64,000 nt of DNA from Flavivirga aquatica (GTDB lineage Bacteria > Bacteroidota > Bacteroidia > Flavobacteriales > Flavobacteriaceae), in the NCBI RefSeq assembly GCF_001747085.1, contig NZ_MDJD01000054.1:868001-932000 (forward strand), written 5' to 3'. A model generated the notes under the pieces. It was not told the origin of the DNA, made no database searches, and was given only the letters and a program-made list of their open reading frames with translations. The translations under genes were made by a program, and so were the position numbers. Below, in pieces: positions 1 to 10,648 of this stretch. Each line of letters opens with the position of its first letter. Position 1 is the first letter of the stretch.

Positions 1-2363
1 AAAGCCACATCTTTTATCCCACCTGCATCTAAATCTAATTTCTTTGCTAAAAACTGAATACCATTTACATCTTCTAATTCTGCTTTAAGCTCTACTTTTA
101 TATTTTTAGCTTTATCTTTTAATAAAGTTTCTATCTGTTTCTTTAAACTTGTATTCTCATCTTGTAAGTTTTGAAGTGCTTTTACAGGCTCTTTAGCATT
201 ATTAAGTAAATCTTTCATTTCAAAATAAGCTCTGTTATTTTCAAAATAAAAATCTTTTACCGCATCATTAGTAATCGCTTCAATACGTCTAATTCCAGAT
301 GCCACTGCGCCTTCAGAAACAATTTTAAAATGCCAAATATCGCTGGTATTTTTAACATGAGTTCCTCCACATAATTCTATAGATTGCCCAAAACGTATAG
401 CACGAACGGTATCTCCATATTTTTCTCCAAATAAACTCATAGCTCCATCTGCTATAGCTTCTTCTTTAGGAATATTTCGTTTTTCAATTAAAGGTAGTTT
501 ACCTTCTATTCGGGCATTTACAAAATTTTCTACATCGCGCAATTCTTCAACAGTCATTTTAGAAAAGTGTGAAAAATCAAATCGTAAATATTTAGAATGT
601 ACTGCACTACCCTTCTGCTCTACATGTGTTCCTAAAACTTCTCTTAATGCTTGATGTAATAAATGGGTTGCCGTATGATTACACTCTGTTCTGTAACGTT
701 GTTTTTCATCTACAACAGCCTTAAAACTTTCATTAATATGCTTTGGTAAATTCTTAGCAAAATGGATAATAACATTATTTTCCTTTTTGGTATCTAGAAT
801 GTATACAACGTCTCCATGGGCATCTTCTAAATAACCTTTATCTCCTACTTGCCCTCCTCCTTCTGCATAAAAAGGTGTTAAATTAAATACCATTTGATAC
901 ATTTCACCATCTTTTTTAGAGGTCACTTTTCTGTATCTAGTTAATTTTACTTGAGCTTCTAATGTATCGTAGCCTACAAATTCTTCATCTGTATCATTTA
1001 CTAAAACAATCCAATCATCCGTAGACATTTCACTAGCTGCTCTCGAACGATTTTTTTGCTTTTGTAATTCTGTCTCAAACCCTTCTTCATCAAGCTTTAA
1101 TCCCTTTTCAAAAAGAATTAGAGCTGTTAAATCTTTTGGGAAACCATACGTATCATATAATTCGAATGCTTTTTCTCCAGAGACAATATCGTCTTTTGTT
1201 TCTTCTACGATTCTATTTAATAAAATTAACCCTTGGTCTAATGTTCTTAAAAATGATTGTTCTTCTTCTTTAATAACATTTTCAATAAGTTGCTTTTGAG
1301 CTTTCAATTCGGGGAATGCATCTCCCATTTTATTACTTAATACCTCAACCAACCTGTAAATAAAAGGTTCTTTCTTATCTAAAAAAGTAAATCCATAACG
1401 TACAGCTCGACGCAAGATTCTCCTAATTACGTAACCAGCTCCCGTATTACTTGGCAACTGCCCATCTGCTATTGAAAATGCAACAGCACGAACATGATCT
1501 GAAATAACACGAATAGCTATATCTATCTTTTCATCTTTACCATAACTTTTATTCGTTATGGTTTCAATTTCTCTAATTATAGGTGTAAACACATCAGTAT
1601 CATAATTAGATTGCACACCTTGTAATACCATACACAAACGCTCAAAGCCCATTCCTGTATCTATATGCTTATTTGGCAATGGCTCTAAACTCTTATTTGC
1701 TTTACGGTTATATTGCATGAATACCAAGTTCCATATCTCAACCACTTGAGGATGATCCATGTTTACTAAATCTTTACCAGACACTTTAGCTTTTTCTTCG
1801 ACAGAACGAATATCAACATGTATCTCACTACAAGGTCCACAAGGTCCTTGCTCTCCCATTTCCCAGAAATTATCTTTTTTATTTCCTTTTAAAATACGGT
1901 CTTCAGAAATAAACTGCTTCCATAAATCATAAGCCTCTGTATCCATATCAAGGTTATCTACATCATCACTCCCCTCGAAAACAGTTACATAAAGAATATC
2001 TTTATCAATATTAAAAACTTCGGTAAGTAATTCCCAAGCCCAAGCTATAGCCTCCTTTTTAAAGTAATCTCCAAAACTCCAGTTACCTAACATTTCAAAT
2101 AAAGTATGATGATAGGTATCATACCCCACTTCTTCTAAGTCATTATGCTTACCTGAAACACGTAAACATTTTTGAGAGTCTGCTATACGGTTATTTTTAG
2201 GTTGCGCATTTCCTAAAAAGTATTCTTTAAAAGGAGCCATACCTGAGTTTACAAACATTAAGGTAGGGTCATTTTTTAAAACCATAGGAGCAGAAGGCAC
2301 TATACTATGCTTCTTTTCTTCAAAAAAACTTAAAAACTTCGATCTTATGTCTTGTGATTTCAT
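1..2363 (-). CDS. alaS: Alanine--tRNA ligase (5' part, runs off window edge)
   Basis: Charges tRNA-Ala with alanine in the cytoplasm. About 787 residues are present from the ATG (complement of 2361-2363), starting [19 protein letters not shown]. The class II catalytic core is recognisable ([39 protein letters not shown]). The editing-domain zinc motifs HTATHLLH and CGGTHV follow, at about 1,900 and 2,060 bp into the gene. The family is usually about 870 residues, so only the C-terminal oligomerisation part (C-Ala) is missing, beyond the left edge. It is divergent from the M23 peptidase gene. No frameshift was seen. Identification is very secure. Confidence 0.97.
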   Translation of the reverse strand, partial: MKSQDIRSKFLSFFEEKKHSIVPSAPMVLKNDPTLMFVNSGMAPFKEYFLGNAQPKNNRIADSQKCLRVSGKHNDLEEVGYDTYHHTLFEMLGNWSFGDYFKKEAIAWAWELLTEVFNIDKDILYVTVFEGSDDVDNLDMDTEAYDLWKQFISEDRILKGNKKDNFWEMGEQGPCGPCSEIHVDIRSVEEKAKVSGKDLVNMDHPQVVEIWNLVFMQYNRKANKSLEPLPNKHIDTGMGFERLCMVLQGVQSNYDTDVFTPIIREIETITNKSYGKDEKIDIAIRVISDHVRAVAFSIADGQLPSNTGAGYVIRRILRRAVRYGFTFLDKKEPFIYRLVEVLSNKMGDAFPELKAQKQLIENVIKEEEQSFLRTLDQGLILLNRIVEETKDDIVSGEKAFELYDTYGFPKDLTALILFEKGLKLDEEGFETELQKQKNRSRAASEMSTDDWIVLVNDTDEEFVGYDTLEAQVKLTRYRKVTSKKDGEMYQMVFNLTPFYAEGGGQVGDKGYLEDAHGDVVYILDTKKENNVIIHFAKNLPKHINESFKAVVDEKQRYRTECNHTATHLLHQALREVLGTHVEQKGSAVHSKYLRFDFSHFSKMTVEELRDVENFVNARIEGKLPLIEKRNIPKEEAIADGAMSLFGEKYGDTVRAIRFGQSIELCGGTHVKNTSDIWHFKIVSEGAVASGIRRIEAITNDAVKDFYFENNRAYFEMKDLLNNAKEPVKALQNLQDENTSLKKQIETLLKDKAKNIKVELKAELEDVNGIQFLAKKLDLDAGGIKDVA

Positions 2364-2676
2364 TTGGTAATTCTTATTGTTTTTCAGTAATTAAATATAA
2401 CACCTAATTAAAGAGTTCTTTTTCTATTGAACTCTATTAATAAATGTTACATCTATTCTATCTAAATATCTTGTTCCCAATTATATTATTTTTAATAAGA
2501 AACATTTTATATATTGTACTTACAAATCTATCTTAAACTTAGGCTATATTTTAACCTATAAAGCGAGCATATGCTACACTAATTATAATAATTTTTTGTA
2601 GGTTTGCCCGTTTCTTTACAAAGAGCAGTTGCTAATGCTGCCAAAATTTAATTGCAAAAATAGTATAATTTAAGAC
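2364..2676. promoter_or_regulatory. Divergent intergenic region alaS / mepM
   Basis: This 313-bp gene-free stretch contains a Bacteroidota -7 element, TAGGTTTG (2599-2606), about 70 bp before the peptidase ATG. No good -33 TTG lies 17-21 bp upstream of it. On the minus strand TATTTTTG (complement of 2655-2662) is a second match, which could start a long alaS leader. Nothing else structured was seen. Both assignments rest on consensus matching only. Confidence 0.4.
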
Positions 2677-3648
2677 ATGAGTAAGGTAAAATATTATTAT
2701 GATGCAGATACGCTTTCATATAGAAAAATAGAGCGTAAAAAAAGAACAACTTTTAAGTATGCATCTTTGTTTTTTTTAGCAACAGCATTTTTTGCTTTTA
2801 TTTTAGTTTTTATAGCTAGTCAATACGTGGAATCTCCTAAAGAAAGAGCTTTAAAAAGAGAATTGCATAACACGCAATTACAATTTGAATTGCTTAATAA
2901 AAAAATGGCTCATGCTGAGACTGTTTTAAACAATATTGCTGATAGAGATAATAATATTTACCGCGTTTATTTTGAAGCAAATCCTATACCAGACGAACAA
3001 CGTAAGGCTGGGTTTGGTGGTATTAATAGATATAAGGATTTAGAAGGTTTTGACAATTCTAAATTAATTATAGAAAGTAGTAAACGCTTAGATATTTTGC
3101 AAAAGCAAATTGTAGTGCAATCTAAATCACTTGACGAAATTGCAAAACTTGCAGAAGAAAAAGAAAAGCTACTAGCTGCTATACCTGCTATACAGCCAGT
3201 TAGCAATGAAGATTTAACACGTATGGCTTCTGGATACGGTATGCGATCTGATCCGTTTACTAAAATTAGAAAAATGCATTGGGGTATGGATTTCACAGCA
3301 CATAGAGGCACTCCTGTTTACGCTAGTGGTGATGGGGTTATTGCACGTGCCGATAGTAACTCATCTGGTTATGGAAAGCATATAAGAATAAACCATGGTT
3401 ATGGTTATACTAGTTTATATGCACATTTATACAAATATAATGTTAGAAAAAACCAAAAGGTTAAACGCGGTGATTTAATAGGATTTGTTGGTAGTACGGG
3501 GCGTTCTCAAGGGCCTCATTTACATTATGAAATATTTAAAGACGGCCAACGCATTAACCCAATAAACTTTTACTATGGTAGTTTAACTGCTGAAGAATTT
3601 AATAAACTCTTGGAGCATGCTACTTTAGAAAACCAATCTTTAGACTAA
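2677..3648 (+). CDS. M23 family murein endopeptidase (MepM-like)
   Basis: A membrane-anchored cell wall hydrolase that probably cleaves peptide cross-links in periplasmic peptidoglycan. The 323 residues hold a short cytoplasmic N-terminus and one transmembrane helix at about residues 28-48. A coiled-coil stalk follows (about 60-170), then a C-terminal LytM/M23 domain (about 180-305). The Zn ligands are visible: the H of MHWGMDF with its D four residues later, and the HLH of GPHLHYEIF. The stop codon overlaps the start of the MerR gene (TAATG), so the two are probably co-transcribed. This MepM-MerR-LemA-TPM order is familiar from Flavobacteria. The exact cleavage specificity cannot be read from the sequence. 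Confidence 0.9.
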   Translation: MSKVKYYYDADTLSYRKIERKKRTTFKYASLFFLATAFFAFILVFIASQYVESPKERALKRELHNTQLQFELLNKKMAHAETVLNNIADRDNNIYRVYFEANPIPDEQRKAGFGGINRYKDLEGFDNSKLIIESSKRLDILQKQIVVQSKSLDEIAKLAEEKEKLLAAIPAIQPVSNEDLTRMASGYGMRSDPFTKIRKMHWGMDFTAHRGTPVYASGDGVIARADSNSSGYGKHIRINHGYGYTSLYAHLYKYNVRKNQKVKRGDLIGFVGSTGRSQGPHLHYEIFKDGQRINPINFYYGSLTAEEFNKLLEHATLENQSLD

Positions 3649-3977
3649 TGCATATTGATTTACCTGAAAAACGATATTACTCTATTGGTGAAGTTGCCAA
3701 AGCCTTTGACGTAAACACGTCTTTAATACGTTTTTGGGAAAAAGAGTTTGATGTGCTTAAACCTAAAAAAAATGCGAAAGGTAACAGAAAATTCACCCCT
3801 GAAGATATAAAAAACCTTAAATTTATATATCATTTAGTAAAAGAACGTGGTTTCACACTAGAAGGAGCCAAAACACATTTAAAAGAAGAAAAAAAGGAAA
3901 CGCTTTCTAATTTTGAAATTATCAGTAAATTAGAAAACATTAAAAATCAACTTATTAAAATAAAACAACACCTTTAA
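3648..3977 (+). CDS. MerR family transcriptional regulator
   Basis: A small DNA-binding protein of 109 residues. The N-terminal winged helix (YYSIGEVAKAFDVNTSLIRFWEKEF) is the classical MerR HTH with the tryptophan before the recognition-helix end. It is followed by a second helix pair and a short C-terminal coiled coil (about residues 75-109) for dimerisation. No Cys-containing effector domain is present, so it is not a metal-sensing MerR. Its start overlaps the stop of the M23 peptidase, and lemA follows 12 bp later, which implies a shared transcript. Targets are unknown. MerR proteins of this short type next to M23 peptidases are common in Bacteroidota. Confidence 0.88.
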   Translation: MHIDLPEKRYYSIGEVAKAFDVNTSLIRFWEKEFDVLKPKKNAKGNRKFTPEDIKNLKFIYHLVKERGFTLEGAKTHLKEEKKETLSNFEIISKLENIKNQLIKIKQHL

Positions 3978-3989
3978 AAACTTAATATT

Positions 3990-4577
3990 ATGAAAAAATG
4001 GTTACCATTAATTGTTATAGGTATTCTTGCAATTGGTTTATACTCTTGGGGAAAAGGATTTAATAATACAGCTGTAGAATATGAAGCTGATGCTAAAACA
4101 GCTTGGTCTAATGTTGAAAGTGCTTATCAACGTCGTGCAGATTTAATCCCTAATCTAGTATCCACTGTAAAAGGCTATGCTGCTCATGAAAAAGAAACTT
4201 TAGAGGGCGTTATTAAAGCCCGTTCTGAAGCTACAAAAACCAATATTAATGTTGGTGACTTAACCCCTGAAAAAATGGCTCAATTTCAGCAAGCTCAACA
4301 AGGTTTAAGTGGTGCTTTATCAAAATTATTAGTAACGGTTGAGCGTTATCCTGAGTTAAAAGCCGATAGAGGCTTTTTAGAATTACAATCGCAACTTGAA
4401 GGTACCGAAAATAGAATTAATGTAACAAGAGATCGATTTAATAAATCGGTTAATATTTACGATAAGTTCACAAAAAAATTCCCAGGAAAACTATTAGCTA
4501 GTTTATTTGGTTTTGAAGAAATGGCTAGATTTAAAAGTTCTGCTGGTAGTGAGAACGCTCCTAAAGTAGAATTTTAA
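3990..4577 (+). CDS. lemA: LemA family protein
   Basis: A membrane-tethered helical-bundle protein of unknown biochemical function. The 195 residues begin with a hydrophobic segment (WLPLIVIGILAIGLYSW, about residues 4-20). The LemA signature follows: AWSNVESAYQRRADLIPNLV, then a VKGYAAHEKETLEGV segment. The C-terminal region is rich in long helices. The family is usually about 185-200 residues, so the gene is full length. Its last base is the first base of the next gene (TAATG overlap). Adjacent LemA and TPM-domain genes are a conserved pair in many bacteria. Confidence 0.92.
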   Translation: MKKWLPLIVIGILAIGLYSWGKGFNNTAVEYEADAKTAWSNVESAYQRRADLIPNLVSTVKGYAAHEKETLEGVIKARSEATKTNINVGDLTPEKMAQFQQAQQGLSGALSKLLVTVERYPELKADRGFLELQSQLEGTENRINVTRDRFNKSVNIYDKFTKKFPGKLLASLFGFEEMARFKSSAGSENAPKVEF

Positions 4578-5014
4578 TGTCAAAAATTGAAGCCTTTCTT
4601 ACTGCAACCGAAGAACAAGAAGTTGTTGAAGCTATTAGATTAGCAGAGTTAAATACATCTGGAGAAATACGTGTTCATATAGAAAAAACTTCTAATGGCA
4701 ACCCTACAAAACGTGCTTTGGAACTGTTTTATGCTTTAAAAATGGACAATACAAAACTTCAAAATGCAGTACTTATTTATGTCGCTGTTAATGAAAAATC
4801 TTTTTCCATATATGGAGACAAAGGCATTAACGATGTTGTAACGAACAATTTCTGGGATAGCACTAAAGATATTATGCAAACTTATTTTAAGTCTGGAAAT
4901 TTTAAACAAGGTTTAATTGAAGGTATTTTAAAATCTGGTGAGCAACTCAAACAGTATTTTCCGTATACAGACTCAGATACTAATGAGCTCTCAAACGAAA
5001 TTTCTAAAGGATAG
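4577..5014 (+). CDS. Short TPM-domain protein
   Basis: A 145-residue protein with no signal peptide or transmembrane segment. It resembles the TPM_phosphatase domain: it opens with FLTATEEQEVVEAIRLAELNT, then SGEIRVHIEK, and carries KSFSIYGDKGINDVV, equivalent to the RxxxIxxGxGxE stretch of the family. It overlaps the lemA stop codon by one base and precedes a second, longer TPM gene. In Bacteroidota this lemA-TPM-TPM triplet is recurrent, with one cytosolic and one membrane-bound TPM protein. The substrate is unknown. The phosphatase label comes from a plant homologue and should not be taken as established here. Confidence 0.82.
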   Translation: MSKIEAFLTATEEQEVVEAIRLAELNTSGEIRVHIEKTSNGNPTKRALELFYALKMDNTKLQNAVLIYVAVNEKSFSIYGDKGINDVVTNNFWDSTKDIMQTYFKSGNFKQGLIEGILKSGEQLKQYFPYTDSDTNELSNEISKG

Positions 5015-5079
5015 ACTTTAAAAGTATGCAGTATTTGGTAAGTAGTAAACAGTATTCAACAGGTAGTGTTCTTGATGCA

Positions 5080-5910
5080 ATGAGTAGTGAGCAGTTATTA
5101 TATGGCATAAAAAATAAGTTTCATGACCTTGCTTTATTAATAATGCTTTTTGTTTTTGGGTTTTCTTATGCACAGTTTGATATTCCTGAAAAGCCTAAAT
5201 CCCAAACCAGTGTTTACGACTATGTTAATTTACTTTCTGTATCTCAAAGATATAGCTTAGAGCAAAAACTCATTAAATATTCAGACTCTACTTCTACTCA
5301 AATAGTTGTAGCTATTATTAATTCTACCGAAGGGGAAAACATTAATTTTCTAGGTGCCCAATGGGGACAAAAATGGGGTATTGGTCAAGCTAAAAAAGAT
5401 AATGGTATTTTAATCTTACTCGCTAAAAATGACAGACGGATAGCCATTAATACTGGATACGGAATAGAACATCTTTTAACTGATGCCTTATCAAAACGTA
5501 TTATTGAAAGGGATATTATTCCTTTTTTTAAGCAAAATAACTATTACGGCGGTTTAAATAAAGGTTGTGATACTATTTTTCAAGTTCTTAATGGAGAATA
5601 TAAAGGTACTCGAAAATCGTCAAACAGTGAGCTCCCTATTGGCTTTATATTCTTTCTCATCATTGTATTCATAATCATTCTTATTTCTATCTCTAAAAAC
5701 AGACGTGGCGGAGGAGGTAATAACAGAGGTAACAGATCTGGAGGTCTTTTTGAAGCGATTATACTTAGTAATATGGGGCGTGGAAACTATAACCGAGGCT
5801 CATCTGGTGGTTTTGGTGGCGGCTTTGGAGGAAGTTCTGGCGGAGGTGGTTTTGGCGGCGGCTTTGGAGGCGGCGGCTTTGGAGGTGGCGGCGCTTCTGG
5901 CGGATGGTAA
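5080..5910 (+). CDS. TPM-domain protein with Gly-rich tail (YgcG-like)
   Basis: An exported, membrane-anchored protein: a hydrophobic signal-like segment (LALLIMLFVFGFSYA), then a TPM domain (VYDYVNLLSVSQR, STQIVVAIINSTEGE, RIAINTGYGIEHLLTD). A C-terminal transmembrane helix follows (about IGFIFFLIIVFIIILISIS) and then a long Gly/Phe tail. The reading frame is open from a further ATG at 5026. The stretch 5021-5110 is built from irregular AGTA/CAGTA repeats, so I prefer the ATG at 5080 (276 residues). Even there the first residues come from the repetitive stretch. It is the last gene of the mepM-merR-lemA-TPM series. Function unknown. Confidence 0.8.
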   Translation: MSSEQLLYGIKNKFHDLALLIMLFVFGFSYAQFDIPEKPKSQTSVYDYVNLLSVSQRYSLEQKLIKYSDSTSTQIVVAIINSTEGENINFLGAQWGQKWGIGQAKKDNGILILLAKNDRRIAINTGYGIEHLLTDALSKRIIERDIIPFFKQNNYYGGLNKGCDTIFQVLNGEYKGTRKSSNSELPIGFIFFLIIVFIIILISISKNRRGGGGNNRGNRSGGLFEAIILSNMGRGNYNRGSSGGFGGGFGGSSGGGGFGGGFGGGGFGGGGASGGW

Positions 5911-6235
5911 TCTTTAAAGCCTATACTCATTTTTATAAAAACAAACACCAACCCTTCTCATTAGACCTTAAAAGCACCTCATTTCAAATAAATTTCAAAA
6001 TGATTGAAGTAAATTTGAATTATTTTTTGTTCAAATAAAATAAAAAATCTAAGTAAAAAGAAACTAATTGAACTGGCTATTTTGAAATTTACTTACTGTA
6101 AAAGCATTCTCTGATTCAATTATAAAATTAGAAAGAAAAAAGATATTCTATTCTAAGAATTTCAATATGAAAATGGAACTTAAACCATATTAACACTTAA
6201 AATACGCTATTTACACAAACAAACAACTCATCCTA
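5911..6235. other. Intergenic spacer between convergent genes
   Basis: These 325 bp lie between two genes that converge on it. It is AT-rich, with an inverted repeat ATTTGAA (6013-6019) / TTCAAAT (6030-6036) and several TTTCAAAT-like words nearby. No ORF, RNA gene or clear terminator with a T-run was found. Confidence 0.5.
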
Positions 6236-9010
6236 TTAACCATGATAATATCTATTATTTCTATTAGAATTACCCGATCCTTTGTTTAACTTCCAACTAA
6301 AATTTAACATAAAGTAACGCTTTAATATATTCGTTTGAGAATCCTCAATATAATTGGCGCTTGCTACACGTCTAGCATTAGTATTTTGATTAAGTAAATC
6401 GTAAACTTTTAGTGTTAACGTACCTTTATCCTCAAACATGGAATAAGAAAGTGTTGAATTCCAAAACCATGAGCTTTTTTGAAAACCATCAGCTACATTG
6501 GGATTATAATTATAACTTATATTATTTCTCCAATCTAATCGTTTTGATGCTAGTGTAGCCGTTCGAAGCCCCAAACTATGTCTTAAAAATTCTTGATCTT
6601 CAAACTGATCTATATCAAAACTGGTATTGGTATATGATAAATTATAATTAGGTGTTAATTCAAAAAGATCATTTAATGTAAATGTAATTCGAATATTTGG
6701 TGATAATTCTGTGTTTTTAGAAGCGTATTTTACATCATTGTTAAAATTAATATTTTTATTTGTACTAAATCTAAATCCAACACCATAACGAATACTTCCA
6801 ATGGTATCTATTTTTATAGTCTTTCTAAGACCAGTATTTATGCCTAAATTATAATTCCCATTAACATTTGCATAAGTTGTATTTCTTGAAAAATTTTCGT
6901 CTACTGTTGTTTTTGACACTATTTGATTACTCACAACAGTTCCGTTTGCAAATGCATAAAAACTTGTTTTCTTTCGAAAATTAAAATTACGATACCCTAA
7001 ATTTAACCTATGATTATTTGTTGGTGCTAATTCTGGATTACCAACTATTGTATTTAATGGGTTTGAAACATCTTTAAATGTTTGTAATTGACTTAATTGA
7101 GGAGATCTATTATCTAAACCATAATTAGCATTTAGAGATGCACTTTTACTTATCTTATATCTAAAGCTAACACCTGTCTGTATAGCGTTAAAACGCTTAC
7201 CTAAACTACGTTCAGATATTAATGCGTCTTTATTATCTAAAACCCTTGATATGTAGTTTACAGAAGCTGTTGTAGACAACTTCTTTTTTTTATACACTAA
7301 TTCAACTCCTGCTTGATTTGACTCATCTGTATACTTAAAATCTGAACTTAAATCTGTATTTATAAAATCATTATAGAGACTCGTAACTTCATCAAAATCA
7401 TAAGTATTTCGTTTATTTTCTTGCTTGTTGTTATTATAAATATAAGATGCATCTAAAAACATGGCATTAGCAATTAAAGGAAACCTGTAAGTTACCCCTA
7501 AACGTAAATTTTCATCTGTATTTTTACTATCAGCTATTTGATTTCTTATGATGCTATCTTGTAACGTATTTACATTTGTTAAGAGATCGTAATCATAAAA
7601 CTTAGTCTTAGACTCCAACTCACTATCTTCTTCATCTTCATTATAAGATGTAGATACGTCAAACTTTAAAAAAGATCCTTTTTTACCAAATAACTTGGTA
7701 ACATCTATGCTATTTTGAAAACTTTTATTGTTGCTTTTAGAAAAAGAAAAAGCATTCGATGTATTTGTTAAAATTCTATCTTCGTTTAAGGTTTCTTCAT
7801 CATCTTGAGAACCATCTTTAGAATTTGAAAAATTAAAACTAGGCGTTATATTTATAAGTAAAGTAGCCCCTAATTCTATCTCTAGATCAAAAGTTGCATT
7901 ATGATTATTGATTTCTGAAAATGAATTCGATTCTGAGTTAGAAAAATATCTAGAATCTGGTAATATATTTTCTCTTTGAGAAGATCTCTTACTATCTAAA
8001 TCACTTCCCGAATAAAAATAATCTGCATTAACTCCTATAGTTTCAATAATCTGATTCCCATAAGTAAAACCTCCGTTTTTAGATGTTGTTATACCTTGAG
8101 ATAAACCGCCTCCAAATCCCCCTCTTCCCCTTCTTCTTCCTGTCGAAATATTATCAATACCTCCAAAACTAAAACCTGTCGAGTTAATATTATTCCCGCC
8201 AGCTAATACACTAAGGTGTCTGTCATTATTAAATGAATTTAGCATTCCTGAAAACTCATACCTATCGTCTGTTCCAACTCCAGCAGCTACAGTTCCAAAA
8301 CTTCCTTTGTTATTTTCTTCCTTTATAGTAAAATTTATTGTTTTATTAGATTGACTTCCCTCTTCTCCCGAAAAAGCTTCTGCTTTTGTTTTTGTGTCTG
8401 TAATTTGGATTTTTTCTATAATGTCTTTTGTTAAGTTTCTTGTAGTTATAGTTGGGTCGTTTCCAAAAAAGGTCTTACCGTTAACTAATACTTTATTAAC
8501 ATCTTTACCATTTACCATAATTTTACCTTGAGCATCAACTTCTACTCCTGGAAGTTTTTTTAGTAAATCTTCAATTTTTGCATTCTTTTTTGTTTTAAAA
8601 GAACTTACATTAAATTCAAGAGTATCTTTTTTAACTGTTATAGGTGCTGTACTTGTTATTACAACTTCAGCTAAAGCATTGCTATCGGTTTTAAGCATGA
8701 TTTCACCTAAATCAATATCTTTTTTACTTATATCTATAACTTTCTTAAGTGTTTCGTAGCCCACATATGATATAAACAAATTTAAAGAGGCATCACTTGT
8801 TTTATCCTCTAATACAAATTCTCCATTTTTATCTGCAATAGTATATGTCACCAATGAGGCATCCTTAACACGCTCTAAATGTATGGTCGCAGATTCTAGA
8901 GGAAGTTTTTCTTCTTCAGAAATTAAAGTCCCAGTTACAACAAAAGATTTTGATTGAGAAAAAGCTAAAACACTACAAAAAAAGGCTATAGTAAAAAATA
9001 TTTGTTTCAT
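6236..9010 (-). CDS. TonB-receptor-like outer membrane beta-barrel protein
   Basis: A probable outer membrane transporter of 924 residues. The ATG at 9010 is chosen because it gives a clean signal peptide (MKQIFFTIAFFCSVLAFSQS); the frame is open 11 codons further. Domains in order are a carboxypeptidase-regulatory-like Ig domain (about 22-110), a plug-like region (about 115-240; LKKLPGVEVDAQGKIMVNGK, then FFGNDPTITT), and a large barrel of alternating strands to the C-terminus. The barrel resembles the outer membrane beta-barrel family 3 of Bacteroidota rather than a SusC. No SusD partner is adjacent, so a nutrient substrate cannot be proposed. A Gly/Arg-rich loop (GRRRGRGGFGGG) sits early in the barrel. 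Confidence 0.85.
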   Translation of the reverse strand: MKQIFFTIAFFCSVLAFSQSKSFVVTGTLISEEEKLPLESATIHLERVKDASLVTYTIADKNGEFVLEDKTSDASLNLFISYVGYETLKKVIDISKKDIDLGEIMLKTDSNALAEVVITSTAPITVKKDTLEFNVSSFKTKKNAKIEDLLKKLPGVEVDAQGKIMVNGKDVNKVLVNGKTFFGNDPTITTRNLTKDIIEKIQITDTKTKAEAFSGEEGSQSNKTINFTIKEENNKGSFGTVAAGVGTDDRYEFSGMLNSFNNDRHLSVLAGGNNINSTGFSFGGIDNISTGRRRGRGGFGGGLSQGITTSKNGGFTYGNQIIETIGVNADYFYSGSDLDSKRSSQRENILPDSRYFSNSESNSFSEINNHNATFDLEIELGATLLINITPSFNFSNSKDGSQDDEETLNEDRILTNTSNAFSFSKSNNKSFQNSIDVTKLFGKKGSFLKFDVSTSYNEDEEDSELESKTKFYDYDLLTNVNTLQDSIIRNQIADSKNTDENLRLGVTYRFPLIANAMFLDASYIYNNNKQENKRNTYDFDEVTSLYNDFINTDLSSDFKYTDESNQAGVELVYKKKKLSTTASVNYISRVLDNKDALISERSLGKRFNAIQTGVSFRYKISKSASLNANYGLDNRSPQLSQLQTFKDVSNPLNTIVGNPELAPTNNHRLNLGYRNFNFRKKTSFYAFANGTVVSNQIVSKTTVDENFSRNTTYANVNGNYNLGINTGLRKTIKIDTIGSIRYGVGFRFSTNKNINFNNDVKYASKNTELSPNIRITFTLNDLFELTPNYNLSYTNTSFDIDQFEDQEFLRHSLGLRTATLASKRLDWRNNISYNYNPNVADGFQKSSWFWNSTLSYSMFEDKGTLTLKVYDLLNQNTNARRVASANYIEDSQTNILKRYFMLNFSWKLNKGSGNSNRNNRYYHG

Positions 9011-9170
9011 TGAATTAGGGTTGATTGAAGTTGATAACTTCATTAATTCAGCGAAAGTAGTACAGTTTACCTATGCCTCTTCTTAAAAAAAGTATAAATT
9101 ATATATAATGATATGTTATTTTTATTAAAACAAGTTTAAAAAAAACACTATCAAGCTTATAATAGCGCAA

Positions 9171-10475
9171 TTATTTTTTACGCATATACACACTAATAGG
9201 TACACCTTTAAAATCAAAATGCTCGCGCAATTTGTTTTCTAAAAAACGTTTATACCCATCTTTTACATATTGCGGTAAGTTACAGAAAAACGCAAATTGA
9301 GGTTGTGGTGTTGGCAATTGCATGATGTATTTAATTTTTACATACTTTGCTTTATACGCTGGCGGCGGATAATTTTCTATTATTGGCAATAGAATTTCAT
9401 TAAGCTTACTTGTTTTTATTTTTTTCGATCTGTTTTTATAGACCTCTACAGCTGTTTCAATAGCTTTAAAAATACGTTGTTTTGTCAATACCGAGATAAA
9501 CACGACAGGCACATCTGTAAAGGGCTCCATTTGTTTTCTTATAGCCTTTTCATACTCCTTCATAGATTTATGATCCTTCTCTACCAAGTCCCATTTATTT
9601 ACCAAAACAACCATACCTTTTCGGTTACGTTCTGCAAGCCAAAAAATGTTTTGCACTTGTCCATCAAAACCTCTAGTAGCATCTAATACTAACAAGCAAA
9701 CATCACTATGTTCAATAGCTCGAACACTTCGCATTACAGAATAAAATTCTAAATCTTCTTTTACCTTAGCTTTTCTACGAATTCCAGCAGTATCTACTAA
9801 ATTAAATTCAAAGCCAAAACGATTATATTTTGTATCTATTGAATCTCTTGTTGTTCCTGCTATATCTGTAACAATATATCGATCTTCACCTATCAATGCA
9901 TTTATAAATGATGATTTCCCTGCATTAGGGCGACCCACTACTGCAAAACGAGGCAATTCTTCTTCAACAACTTCTTCTTTTTCTGGCAAAGCCTCAACTA
10001 GTGCATCTAGCAATTCTCCTGTACCACTACCATTAATACTTGCTACGGTATAATAATCTCCAAGACCTAATGAGTAAAACTCTACAGCATCTTTAGAGCG
10101 TTTAGCATTATCAACTTTATTTACAACTAGAAACACTGGCTTACTAACTTTACGAAGTAATTTCGCAACATCTTCATCCATGCCTGTTACACCGTTTTCA
10201 ACATCAACCATAAAAATAATAGCATCTGCTTCATCAATCGCTAATTCTACCTGTTTATCTATTTCTGCCTCAAAAACATCATCACTTCCTAATACATAAC
10301 CACCTGTATCTATTAAAGAAAATTCTTTTCCATTCCAATCACTCTTCCCATAATGACGGTCTCTAGTAACCCCACTTACTGCATCAACAATAGCTTCTCT
10401 GCGTTGAATTAAACGATTGAAAAACGTTGATTTACCTACATTTGGTCTTCCTACTATAGCTACTATATTACTCAT
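9171..10475 (-). CDS. der: Ribosome biogenesis GTPase Der (EngA)
   Basis: An essential GTPase with two tandem G domains that acts in 50S subunit assembly. The 434 residues show both sets of motifs. G domain 1 has [13 protein letters not shown] and NKVD. G domain 2 has [13 protein letters not shown] and NKWD. A KH-like C-terminal domain follows ([19 protein letters not shown] onwards). The length is normal for the family. It is on the same strand as the upstream outer membrane gene, but 161 bp separate them. A probable -7 element TATTTTTG (complement of 10544-10551) lies about 70 bp before the start. Confidence 0.97.
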   Translation of the reverse strand: MSNIVAIVGRPNVGKSTFFNRLIQRREAIVDAVSGVTRDRHYGKSDWNGKEFSLIDTGGYVLGSDDVFEAEIDKQVELAIDEADAIIFMVDVENGVTGMDEDVAKLLRKVSKPVFLVVNKVDNAKRSKDAVEFYSLGLGDYYTVASINGSGTGELLDALVEALPEKEEVVEEELPRFAVVGRPNAGKSSFINALIGEDRYIVTDIAGTTRDSIDTKYNRFGFEFNLVDTAGIRRKAKVKEDLEFYSVMRSVRAIEHSDVCLLVLDATRGFDGQVQNIFWLAERNRKGMVVLVNKWDLVEKDHKSMKEYEKAIRKQMEPFTDVPVVFISVLTKQRIFKAIETAVEVYKNRSKKIKTSKLNEILLPIIENYPPPAYKAKYVKIKYIMQLPTPQPQFAFFCNLPQYVKDGYKRFLENKLREHFDFKGVPISVYMRKK

Positions 10476-10648
10476 AATCTTTAAATTGTCTACAACAGTC
10501 TAAGTCTGATTTCTTTATCTTTCTTTGTCTCTTGAATATTTTGCAAAAATAGGAAATATACTCTATGCAAAACCTTTTTTTAGTAAAGATTGAAACTATT
10601 TATATTTTAAATTAAAAATAGTAATTTAATATCCTAAAATTAAACCTA

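Noticed and set aside
6013-6036. Inverted repeat ATTTGAA / TTCAAAT as a terminator
   Set aside because: The stem is only 7 AT-rich pairs and no T-run follows, so it is not convincing.
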